NCBI GenBank assembly: GCA_964650975.1
Contig: CAZYWA010000002.1
Span: forward strand, 1 to 22,547
Origin: CAZYWA01 sp964650975 [NCBI: uncultured bacterium]
GTDB taxonomy: Bacteria; JADJOY01
Direction of reading: 5' to 3'
Length of the DNA: 22,547 nt
Positions within the stretch are counted from its first letter, which is position 1. Every line of letters begins with the position of its first letter. Made by a program: the position numbers and the translations under genes. Of this stretch, positions 6,839 to 14,223 are shown piece by piece. Below the pieces are notes generated by a model. The model made no database searches. It was not told the DNA's origin and saw only the letters and a program-made list of their open reading frames with translations.

Positions 6839-8731
6839 CTAGCGCTTACGACCTTGCGGCGATGGCGAGCGAGCGCTGCGGAGAGCCAGCAGGACGACGA
6901 GCGTGAGCGCGATGCTGCTCGAGTCGGCGGCTCCATCGATGCCGCGAGCCACACGACCACAGCCGAACGTCGCGCCGTATTCGTAGGCGCCCGAGTCGCA
7001 AGGCGGCGCGCCGCGCAGGAAACCGCGCTGGTCGGTCGAGGTGCATGCCGCGGCGAGACCCCGGCCCACCGCGACGCTGGTGGCCGCGATCGCTTGGGTC
7101 TGAGTGGGGCCGCCGTTCGCCGCGAGCGGAGAGAGCGCGACGGCACTCGCCGTGGCCGCGGCGAGATCGCCGCTCTGGTCGAGCCCGCAGGTGTCGTCCG
7201 GGCTCTCTACGTTGCCACCCGTCGATCCGCCCGTGACGCTGCCGCAGCCCGACCCGCTCGCGGCGCCGTCCGCGCCCTGCGGGGATCCCGATCCACCGGG
7301 CCCGCCGACCGCGGCGTTCGCGGCCACGATGCCGTTCGCGAGCTGCGGAGCCGCCGCCGTCGAATCGAGACCGCCGCCACTCGCGGCGCCGCCCACGCCA
7401 CCCGCCTGACCCGTATCGCCGTTCCCGCCGGTGCCACCGGTCGCGACGTTGCTGGCGAGCGTGACGAGCTTGATCGCGAGCGTGCCCGTGCCGTCGATGC
7501 CCGCTCCCGACGCGGTGCCGCCGGTGCCCGCAGCCAGCGTGAAGCCGGCGACGCCGTTGCCCGCCGTGCCACCCACCGCGGCGTTGCCGGTGATCGTCGA
7601 GTTGGTGGCGGCGAACGACGACTCCGATCGCGCACCGGCGCCACGCGCGACACCGCCGGTGCCGCCGGGCGTGGCGCCGCCGCCGCCGTGTGCTGTGTTC
7701 CCGGCGATCAGGGACGTGTCGAGCGTGGTGACACCGGCGGCGTGAAGGCCGCCGCCGAGAGCCGTGCCGCCATTCGCCGCGGTCACGAGCAACGGTGCGC
7801 CGCTCGGTCCGCCAGTCGCAGTGTTGCCGGAGATCGTGGAGGTCGAGATGCCGAGTGTCGATTGGGCGTCGATTCCGCCGCCGCTCGCTCCGCCACCCGG
7901 TGCGGTTCCCGAGAAGCCCGCGCCAGCGCCGGCTCCTCCCGTCGCGCTGTTGCCCGAGATCTCCGAGCCCGTGACGGTGAGCGCTCCGGCGCTCTCGACG
8001 CCGCCACCCGTCGCGTTGCCGCCGGGCGAGACCCCGCAGGTGAGTGGACTCAGACAGAACGAACCGCCGGCACCCGCCGTCGCGGTGTTGGCGGTCACGT
8101 GGCTGGACGCGAGCGTGAGACTGCCGGTGCTGGCGATGCCGCCGCCCAGGGCCGAGCCGCCCGTCACCGGCAGACTGAGGGAGTCGGCCGCGTGCGCGGT
8201 GTTGCCCGTCACCACGCAACTCGTGAGCGTGAGCGTGCCGGCGTTCCGGATTCCACCGCCCGAGACGGTCTCGCCTGGTGCGCCCGTCACGTGGCCGCCC
8301 GTCAGCGTGAGATTGGCCAGGCTCACGGTGGCGCCGGCCGCGATGTCGAGCACGCGGTCGCCGAGCGCCGAAGCGTCGATGGTCACGGAGCCCGGGAGCG
8401 CTTCGATGCTCACGTCCTCGGTGACATCCAGGTCGCCCGTGGCGCCCGCGTCTTCGCCGGCACCGGTGATCGTCAGGCGGTAGGTGCCGGGCAAGAGCGT
8501 GATGGTGTCGGCGCCGGGACTGCCCGCCGGGCACGCGTCGACCGCGGCGTTGGTGTTGGCCGCGAGAATAGCCTCGCGCAGCGTGCAGTTGCCGTTCGGG
8601 CCCAGGTTCAGGTCGTCGGCGACCGACGTCACCGTGATGTGGGCGGCGCGGGCGCTGCTCGCCACCGCGAGCACGAGCGAAAACACCAGCACGGGAATCG
8701 ACGAGACGAGGGCGACGCGAGTCTTGTTCAT
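6839..8731 (-). CDS. Secreted GG-rich beta-helix protein with CSLREA-like start and C-terminal anchor
   Basis: This is a 630-residue cell-surface or secreted protein. ATG at 8731 has GGAAG upstream. The signal peptide has core IPVLVFSLVLAVASS with cleavage near residue 30. A CSLREA-like motif, NCTLREAILAAN, follows at 48-59, a typical opening of choice-of-anchor Q proteins. From about residue 110 come many imperfect repeats of the form GG-x-G-GG(I/L), TLT-S-, TGNTA or SGNSATGG, as in a right-handed parallel beta-helix. The end has QRGFLRG and CDSGAYEYG, then a hydrophobic segment (SSSIALTLVVLLALRS) and a basic tail (QGRKR), which resembles a C-terminal sorting anchor. Function is unknown; surface adhesin or structural roles are guesses. 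It is alone, between an importer operon and an HTH operon. Confidence 0.88.
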   Translation of the reverse strand: MNKTRVALVSSIPVLVFSLVLAVASSARAAHITVTSVADDLNLGPNGNCTLREAILAANTNAAVDACPAGSPGADTITLLPGTYRLTITGAGEDAGATGDLDVTEDVSIEALPGSVTIDASALGDRVLDIAAGATVSLANLTLTGGHVTGAPGETVSGGGIRNAGTLTLTSCVVTGNTAHAADSLSLPVTGGSALGGGIASTGSLTLASSHVTANTATAGAGGSFCLSPLTCGVSPGGNATGGGVESAGALTVTGSEISGNSATGGAGAGAGFSGTAPGGGASGGGIDAQSTLGISTSTISGNTATGGPSGAPLLVTAANGGTALGGGLHAAGVTTLDTSLIAGNTAHGGGGATPGGTGGVARGAGARSESSFAATNSTITGNAAVGGTAGNGVAGFTLAAGTGGTASGAGIDGTGTLAIKLVTLASNVATGGTGGNGDTGQAGGVGGAASGGGLDSTAAAPQLANGIVAANAAVGGPGGSGSPQGADGAASGSGCGSVTGGSTGGNVESPDDTCGLDQSGDLAAATASAVALSPLAANGGPTQTQAIAATSVAVGRGLAAACTSTDQRGFLRGAPPCDSGAYEYGATFGCGRVARGIDGAADSSSIALTLVVLLALRSARSPSPQGRKR

Positions 8732-9025
8732 GATCTCTTCCGGGTTGCGGGAGCGCCGTCAGCGCTCGAAGGAATCGGAACACTACGACAACGCGACGGT
8801 GGTGCGCGTGTCAACCGAGACGGCGCGACGGTGGTGACGCAGTCTGCCGATCTTAGGCATCGGGCGCCGGCCCAGGTGGGCAAAGTGAGACAGTACTGGC
8901 GCGACGGCGCTCGAGCTGGTCCACGATCCCCGCCCCGCGATCGAGCATTGTCGGCCACGCATGAGCGTACGCCATTGGCGTATATTCCGGCCAAGACGCT
9001 CACCAGATCGTTGGGGAATTGGGCA
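8732..9025. other. Divergent intergenic region with 13-base direct repeat
   Basis: This 294-base gap between the beta-helix gene (leftward) and the HTH gene (rightward) shows no convincing protein. CGCGACGGTGGTG occurs twice, at 8792-8804 and 8824-8836. The right part carries the palindrome at 8968-8982. Promoters of both genes should lie here. There is no room for a toxin gene ahead of the antitoxin-like gene at 9026. Confidence 0.6.
8968..8982. promoter_or_regulatory. Perfect palindrome TACGCCATTGGCGTA, candidate operator of the HTH operon
   Basis: The two 7-base arms are perfect around one central base. It lies 43 bases before the ATG of the HTH gene, and its right end runs into TATATT (8981-8986), a good -10 candidate. 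A repressor bound here would cover the promoter, the usual design for autoregulated HigA/NadS-type antitoxins. Confidence 0.6.
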
Positions 9026-9346
9026 ATGGCCAAGAAGCTCACGGGAAAGGCGCTGGCCGCGTTCGAAGCGAACCGCGATGTCTGGCAGGAGGTGGCGAAC
9101 GCGGTCCGCGAGACTGAGGGCGGCAGGCGAAAGCAGGTCAAGACGGCTGCGACCGCTTCTCACGTGGCCAGCATTCGGCTGAAGAGCAGGCTCTCGCAAT
9201 CGGCCTTCGCGGCGGCGCTGGGTGTCTCGAAGCGAACGCTCGAGCAGTGGGAGCAAGGACGGCGAAAGCCCTCGGGCGCCGCGCAAAAGCTGCTCACGAT
9301 CGCCGACCGCCACCCGGAGGTCTTCCTCCAGAGTCTCGCGTCGTGA
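9026..9346 (+). CDS. HigA/NadS-like HTH (XRE family) protein
   Basis: This 106-residue DNA-binding protein has a helical N-terminal part (LTGKALAAFEANRDVWQEV) followed by an XRE helix-turn-helix at about 48-84: LSQSAFAAALGVSKRTLEQW, then EQGRRKPSG. The end, LLTIADRHPEVFLQSL, is typical of HigA/NadS antitoxins. These usually follow a RelE/HigB toxin gene, yet none is upstream. Instead its stop overlaps a GTG start of a methyltransferase gene by four bases (GTGA). A perfect palindrome overlapping a -10-like TATATT sits just upstream, so autoregulation is likely. It could be an orphan antitoxin recruited as repressor of the operon. The HTH assignment is firm; the regulatory target is inference. 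Confidence 0.88.
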   Translation: MAKKLTGKALAAFEANRDVWQEVANAVRETEGGRRKQVKTAATASHVASIRLKSRLSQSAFAAALGVSKRTLEQWEQGRRKPSGAAQKLLTIADRHPEVFLQSLAS

Positions 9347-10053
9347 GCCCGGCGCAGGCGTGGACCTTCGCGCTCCTGAGCCATCGGCTCGATCGGCAAG
9401 TCCGATCCACGCCGGGAGTGGATGCGAGAGTGGCCGACGCGATGATGGCGGCCGGCCGGCATCGATTCGTCGGCTGGCATCTCCTCGATGCCTTCCGGAA
9501 TGGCTCGCCCTGCCTCGGTTTCGGTCAGTACCTGGGCCAGCCCACGTTCGTCGCCGAGCTACTCACCGCAGCGCGCATCGCGCCCTCCGATCGGATCCTC
9601 GACGTGGGCACGGGCTCGGGATTCACGGCCGCGGTCGCCAGCCGGCTCGGACGAGAGGTGCTGAGCGTCGAGAGAATCCCCGAGCTGGCGGCGCGGGCGC
9701 GGGAAAACCTCGCGCGCGCCGGAATCGCGAACGTCACCGTGGTCCTCGGCGATGCGTGGCATTCCGACGCGGTAACCGGCGTCTTCGACGTGATCTTGAT
9801 CAACGCCGGGGCGCCGCGCCTGCCTGAGACCGCGTTCGCGAGCCTCGCGGCCGGCGGGCGGCTGATCGTGCCGGTCGGCGATCGCACGTCGGAGGGCGCC
9901 GTCGTGGGCCGGCTGCTCCGGGTCACCCTCTCCGATGGCGCGCCGGTGATCGAGGATCTCCGCCACTGCGCATTCGTCCCCTTGATCGGCGCCGAAGGAT
10001 GGCCGGAATCCGCGGAGCCACCGGAGCCTCGAAAACATGCGCGTGTCGGCTGA
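9343..10053 (+). CDS. Protein-L-isoaspartate O-methyltransferase-like (PCMT family) enzyme
   Basis: This 236-residue SAM-dependent methyltransferase has motif I as DVGTGSGFTA (87-96). The substrate-side region LGFGQYLGQPTFVAELL lies just before it, as in PCMT, where the sequence is normally Q-x-I-S-x-P. LINAGAPRLPE and GGRLIVPVG correspond to later PCMT motifs. GTG at 9343 overlaps the HTH stop, which decides the start. Canonical PCMT repairs isoaspartyl residues in aged proteins. This copy lies in an operon with an HTH regulator and an unknown protein rather than with surE or nlpD. It also has changes in the substrate loop (GQYLGQP), so a specialised substrate is possible. Its 3' end overlaps the next gene by 17 bases. 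Confidence 0.87.
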   Translation: MSPAQAWTFALLSHRLDRQVRSTPGVDARVADAMMAAGRHRFVGWHLLDAFRNGSPCLGFGQYLGQPTFVAELLTAARIAPSDRILDVGTGSGFTAAVASRLGREVLSVERIPELAARARENLARAGIANVTVVLGDAWHSDAVTGVFDVILINAGAPRLPETAFASLAAGGRLIVPVGDRTSEGAVVGRLLRVTLSDGAPVIEDLRHCAFVPLIGAEGWPESAEPPEPRKHARVG

Positions 10054-10498
10054 AAAGGCACTCGCCTTCGTCCGCGAGCACGGCGTGGTGCTCGCCTCGG
10101 CCAGAGGGAAGGCACCGCGGCTCGTCGATTTCATCGCCGGCCAAGAGATCGAGGCGAATTGGTGGGGGCACCCGCGCGGCCGCGAGATCTACGCGGTGCT
10201 CGGCGCGGTCACGGATTCGAGCGAGGTGCTCGTGTGCCGGCTCGTCGGCGGCAAGGTCACGCTGATTCATCGCCGGCTGTGGCCCGCTCTCGTTCGCCTT
10301 GCGTCCCACTTCACGGCCGAGCAGCTCGCGCAGGTGCAGGAGGAGCACACCGCTGAGGGTCGGCACGCGAAGCGAGAGATCGCGTTTCCAGCGTGGGTGC
10401 CGGACGAGGTGATGCGCGCCGCCGAACGCCTGAGCGAGAAAGAGGCACTCTCCTCACTCGGACGGTGGGTGCCTTCGCGGGGCGCCGCCGGTCGCTGA
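10037..10498 (+). CDS. Conserved protein of unknown function, third gene of the HTH-PCMT operon
   Basis: This 153-residue soluble protein has no signal peptide or membrane segment. I recognise the type from other proteobacterial genomes but know no function. The core AGQEIEANWWGHPRGREIY (about 34-52) is followed by VLVCRLVGGKVTLIHRRLWP and then ALVRLASHFTAEQLAQVQ. The later part has EEHTAEGRHAKREI and FPAWVP. Conserved W, H, R and E residues could make a nucleic-acid-binding or small catalytic site, but that is not shown. ATG at 10037 lies inside the end of the methyltransferase gene in another frame, so translation is probably coupled and the two may act together. Confidence 0.8.
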   Translation: MRVSAEKALAFVREHGVVLASARGKAPRLVDFIAGQEIEANWWGHPRGREIYAVLGAVTDSSEVLVCRLVGGKVTLIHRRLWPALVRLASHFTAEQLAQVQEEHTAEGRHAKREIAFPAWVPDEVMRAAERLSEKEALSSLGRWVPSRGAAGR

Positions 10499-10580
10499 AG
10501 TCGGTCCGACGGCTGGTACACTCGTCATTCCCCCCTCGGTTACGAGCACGCGCCACCGCATCGCCGCATTCGCGAGCCCG

Positions 10581-11462
10581 ATGAAACACCTCGGCCGAGG
10601 TCGGCACTACGGCTGGCTGCGGCCGCGTGTCGAGCGCGTGGTGCTGTTTCTCTCGGTCGGCTCGTGGCCGGCGAAGCTCGCCTGGGCGCTCGGGATGCAA
10701 CGCCGGGTGCGGCGCGTCGAGCACGACGTCGCGGCGCGCTCGTGGCCCGAAGGACTGCGCCCGCTCAAGCTCGCGTTCGGCTCCGACTTCCACGCCGGCC
10801 CCACTACCGACGACCGGCTCATCGAGCTGGCGTTCCAGCGCATGGCCGAGGCCGAGCCCGACGTGATGCTGCTGGGCGGCGACTTCGTCTACATCGAGGC
10901 CAGGTTCATCGAGCGGCTGGCGCGCGCCGCGGAGCGCACGCCGGCGCCGCTCGGCAAGTTCGCGGTACTCGGCAACCACGACCTGTGGGCCGACTACCGT
11001 CTCGTGACGCGCCACCTGGAGGACGCGGGCGTGCGGGTGCTGGTCAACGAGAACGCGGCGCTGCCGGCGCCCTTCGACCACGTCTCGGTGTGCGGCATCG
11101 ACGAGTACTGGAGCGGCGACGCCGACGGCGACAAGGCCTTCGCCGGAGCCAACGGCACGCGCGTGCTGCTCATCCACTCGCCGTCGACCTTGCGCGCGGT
11201 GAACGGCCACGAGTTCGACGTGGCTCTGTGCGGCCACACCCACGGCGGGCATCTGGCCCTACCGGGCGAACGCCCGATCTGGATCCCGCAGCCGGAGATC
11301 AATTCTCCGTACACGCACGGGCGTTTCGACCTCGATGCGCCGCACCACGGCGCGTCGCTGCTGGTGAGCCGCGGCGTCGGGGCGCTGGAAGTGCCGTTCC
11401 GGACGTACGCGCCGCCGGATGTGCTGCTGTGCCGGCTGGGCAGACACGCCGTGACAACCTGA
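10581..11462 (+). CDS. Calcineurin-type metallophosphoesterase (YaeI/YkuE/LpxG-like)
   Basis: This 293-residue phosphoesterase has a basic, partly hydrophobic N-terminus (VERVVLFLSVGSWPAKLAWA, about 17-36) that may anchor it to the membrane. All metal-binding motifs are present in order: SDFH (68-71), GGD (99-101), GNHD (131-134), H199 in IHSP, and GHTHGG (218-223). The spacing is that of the YaeI/YkuE/LpxG group, which act on membrane-associated phosphoesters such as UDP-2,3-diacylglucosamine. The closing part INSPYTHGRFD and SRGVGALEVPFR is also typical. It starts 82 bases after the HTH operon with only a weak ribosome site, so it may be transcribed separately. Exact substrate is unknown. 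A hairpin-repeat pair follows its stop. Confidence 0.9.
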   Translation: MKHLGRGRHYGWLRPRVERVVLFLSVGSWPAKLAWALGMQRRVRRVEHDVAARSWPEGLRPLKLAFGSDFHAGPTTDDRLIELAFQRMAEAEPDVMLLGGDFVYIEARFIERLARAAERTPAPLGKFAVLGNHDLWADYRLVTRHLEDAGVRVLVNENAALPAPFDHVSVCGIDEYWSGDADGDKAFAGANGTRVLLIHSPSTLRAVNGHEFDVALCGHTHGGHLALPGERPIWIPQPEINSPYTHGRFDLDAPHHGASLLVSRGVGALEVPFRTYAPPDVLLCRLGRHAVTT

Positions 11463-11488
11463 GTAGGTCACGCGGTTGGCGCGATCGA

Positions 11489-11583
11489 GCGCTGCGGCTG
11501 CGAGGGACCGCAGCCCTCCAAACCTCGAGCGAGTGCGATCGATCCTTCGCCGGAGAGAGCGGTCCCTCGCGTCCGCAGCGCTC
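11489..11583. repeat. Hairpin-arm repeat pair, copy A, between converging genes
   Basis: A minus-orientation arm at 11489-11519 (stem GGCTGCG/CGCAGCC, loop GTCCCT) faces a plus arm at 11552-11583. The latter keeps the CGCGTCC side but has a damaged left stem (GAGAGAGCG). The gap of 32 bases contains GATCGATC, as in copy C. The pair fills the space between the metallophosphoesterase stop and the end of the PHP-hydrolase gene and could fold as a bidirectional terminator. Confidence 0.85.
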
Positions 11584-11603
11584 GAACGGCGAAGACGCTG
11601 AAT

Positions 11604-14127
11604 TCAGAGCCCCGGAGGGTCGAACCTGCCGTTGCCGTTCACGTCGACCCAGATGGGGTTGGTGAAGGCGGCTGGGGTTTCGAGCTGCGCTGGGTACGCC
11701 GCCGCGTGACCGGCCGCGGTCGCGACCAGCCAGGTGTCTTCGGTGAGACGCACCGACACCGTGGTGTCGAGGCGGACCATCGACGTCGACGGCGGCACGG
11801 CGATGTGCACGAGCGTGAGGCTGTTGCCCACGATCTCCACGGAGTCGAGGTTCATCCAGGGCGCGGCCAGCACGCGCACGTGGACGTCGACTACGCCGTC
11901 GGTGTCGGTCACGAGGTCGCCGATCTGCGCGGTGTGGTTCACGTCGAAGGTAAGGAAGGGTCCGGTGGTCCAGATGTTGCGGTGCGCGCAGTGTGTCGAC
12001 CACGACCTTCGGTGAGACGGCGCGCGGGTCGTCACTGCCGACGTGGACGTAGTTCCGGATCTGGCCCACCTCGCTGTCCTTGAGGCGGTGCGTGTCGGAA
12101 TTGCCCACGGCGGTGAACGTGTAGCCCTGGTCGAGGAGGCTGTACCAGTCGAGCAAGAGGTCGGGCGTGAGGTTCACCTCGAGGGCTTCGAAGTTCGTGT
12201 AGAAGGGCTTCTCGCTCTCGCCGGTGGTGCGGTCGTAGCCGATGAAGTCGAGGTGGCCGAGCAGCCCCGAGCGCCCGTGGTTGAGCATGGTGATCGGGTG
12301 CGCGGGATCGCGCTTCGCGGCTTCGTAGATCTGGCCGGACGTCAGGTTCTGCCAGTCGAGCGCGCCGCCGTCGGGGATGCTCGGGTCCGGTGTGAGCGGG
12401 AATGCGTTGAAATGGCCCATGTTCAGCGTCGAAATCTCGTTCCCCGGCATGGCGTGAAAGATCGAGTCGACACCCAGGTCGTGCGCCAGCGGATCGAGGT
12501 TGCTCACGAAATCGTGGTCGGTGTTCGCGACGTACTCGATCCCCATCGCGACGTTGCTGACGACGCGGTCGCGGCGGCCCACCGGCGAGTCGTCCGAGTT
12601 GGTGCAGTGCTGGTGGAAGTCGGCGGCGAGCCAGCCGCTGGTGTCGACCACGCGGTCGAGCGACGCCGAGAGCGGCACGGTCCCGTCCGCGACCACCTCC
12701 ATGCGATCGGTCACGCTCAGCGTGAACTCGGGTCCACGCGTCACGGTGACGCGATAGGTGCCGGGCGGCACCGCGACGTCGCCGCTGCCGCTTGCGGAAT
12801 AGACGTAGTTGGCGCTCGCGTCCGCGGTGTTGCGCGGGCCGAGCTCGGGATCGAGATCGGAATCGAGCGTGCCCGAGTCGCCGTAGGCCTCGAAGATGAT
12901 CTTGCCCGGCGACGGCGCACCCCCCGAGGAGATCTCGTAGTGAACGGTGCCGGTGGTGCCGAGCGACAGCTCCTTCGACGCGGACGCACCGGCGCTCACG
13001 TCCACGGTCTCGAACGTCGACGGATGGCGGCCGTAGGCGCGGGCGATCACCGAATACGAGGCCGGTAGCAAATCCGCCGCAAACGAGCCGTCGGCGGCCA
13101 CCGCGATCCGCCCTTCGTACGACGAGTCGGACGCGTAGAGATCGACCCAGCTTCCCGCCGGCGCTGCGCTGCCGTCGGCGCTCGTCACGTGTCCTTCGAG
13201 CTGGCCGGTCGCCGTTCCGCGGAGCTTCAGGATCTGCGCCGAAGCACTCGCGGTGTCGCCGCTGCCGACGGCGAACCAGCGCTCGTAGCTGGCGCTGCCT
13301 CCGGCGTCGATCCCGAGCCCTTTGAGGCCGTTGGTGAGGGCGCCGGTTTGCGATGCGTCGACCAGCGGCAGCACCAGCTTCCCGCCTCGGGTGCCGTAGC
13401 CGTAGCTGGTGCCGTCGCCGATCCCCACCAGGTGATCGACGGTCGAGAGTGTCGGGAAATCGTCGAGCGGGTAGCCCGGGCCGTAGACTTGCAGATCGGA
13501 GCCGAAGAGCAGCACGTCTCCCACGATCACGTCGCGGCGGCGACCGCCGTGGTTCGTGAGTGTCGTCTTCATCGTGACGTGCGCGTCGCCCGGCGCCAGC
13601 GTGTAGTCGGTGGTGAAGCCGAGATCGAGCGGCGTGTCGGGGATCGAGATGTCGCCGAAGCTCTGCAGGAAGCTGAAGGGGCCGTCGTGGCCGGTGACCC
13701 GCAGCACCGCGGCGCCGCCGTCCGAGCCGTCGGCGATCACCTCGATCCGGTCCGCTTCGGCGCCGCGCGGCAGGAACACCGGGAAGGTCTGGGTGATGCG
13801 ATCGTTGCCGGGCTCGTCGGCGGCGCGCACCAGGTCGGCGTCGAGGATGCCGCCGCCGAAGGCGCCCACGAAGCCGATCGACGGACCCGCGTCCTCGACG
13901 ATCACGCGGATCCGATCGTTGCGCAGCATCCAGTCGCCGATGCCGGCCAGCGCCGCCGGCCCGCCGATCAGGTCGGCGGGATCCGAGATGCGAAAGGCGG
14001 TGGCGAGCGCACCGCCGGCGGAGTCGCGTTGCGGGTGCGACGAGCCGGAACAGCCCACGGCGGCGAGCGCGCAGACCAGCGCCAGGGAAATCGATGCGCG
14101 AGCGCCGCGCGAGACTCGTCGATCCAT
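11604..14127 (-). pseudogene. CehA/McbA-type PHP-domain lipoprotein, interrupted by a one-base frameshift
   Basis: The span encodes about 840 residues if one extra base near 11984-11990 is skipped. Lipobox AVGC puts the lipid cysteine at residue 26. A long beta-rich N-terminal region follows, with a carboxypeptidase-like segment (ADLLPASYSVIARAYGRHPS). The PHP metallohydrolase domain has HQH (505-507), TDHD (536-539), NHGRSG and NSDTH (676-680), all expected metal ligands. In the first frame VVVDTLRA near codon 714 becomes nonsense. In the next frame RNIWTTGPFLTFDVNH continues naturally to IWVDVNGNGRFDPPG and TGA at 11604. The slip lies in a GCGCGC run, so a sequencing error, a recent mutation or a real slip are all possible. 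It is divergent from the 14224 gene. Confidence 0.85.
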
Positions 14128-14223
14128 CGGTCACGCGATGGTCACACAGTTGCAACGGGAACTTCAAACGGGCGAGAAGGGCCGCTGCTAGACGTCGATG
14201 CGCTCGGTTAAAACGAGGTGGCC
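14128..14223. promoter_or_regulatory. Divergent promoter region of two secreted lipoproteins
   Basis: These 96 bases must serve both the PHP hydrolase (leftward) and the propeller-phosphoesterase (rightward). GGTTAAAAC just before 14215 is locally AT-rich and could form part of a -10. GAGG at 14215-14218 lies five bases before ATG 14224 and favours that start over GTG 14218. No clear operator is visible. Confidence 0.4.

Noticed and set aside
7200-8300. Repeated GC-rich units that could suggest a CRISPR or tandem DNA array
   Set aside because: Repeats are irregular at DNA level and explained by the GG-x-G and GNTA beta-helix repeats of the encoded protein.
6854-8960. Long plus-strand frame opposite the beta-helix gene
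   Set aside because: It mirrors the glycine-rich coding of the minus-strand gene and shows no signal peptide, domain or start context of its own.
8732-9025. A missing RelE/HigB-type toxin gene before the antitoxin-like HTH gene
   Set aside because: I find no suitable reading frame in either strand of this 294-base gap, and the downstream neighbour is a methyltransferase.
11299-11603. Continuation of the PHP-hydrolase first frame past 11604
   Set aside because: After the frameshift the frame is arginine-rich nonsense running through the repeat pair and into the opposing gene.
12043-13068. Plus-strand frame opposite the PHP lipoprotein
   Set aside because: Composition is that of an antisense shadow (V, R, H, E rich) and it lacks a ribosome site.
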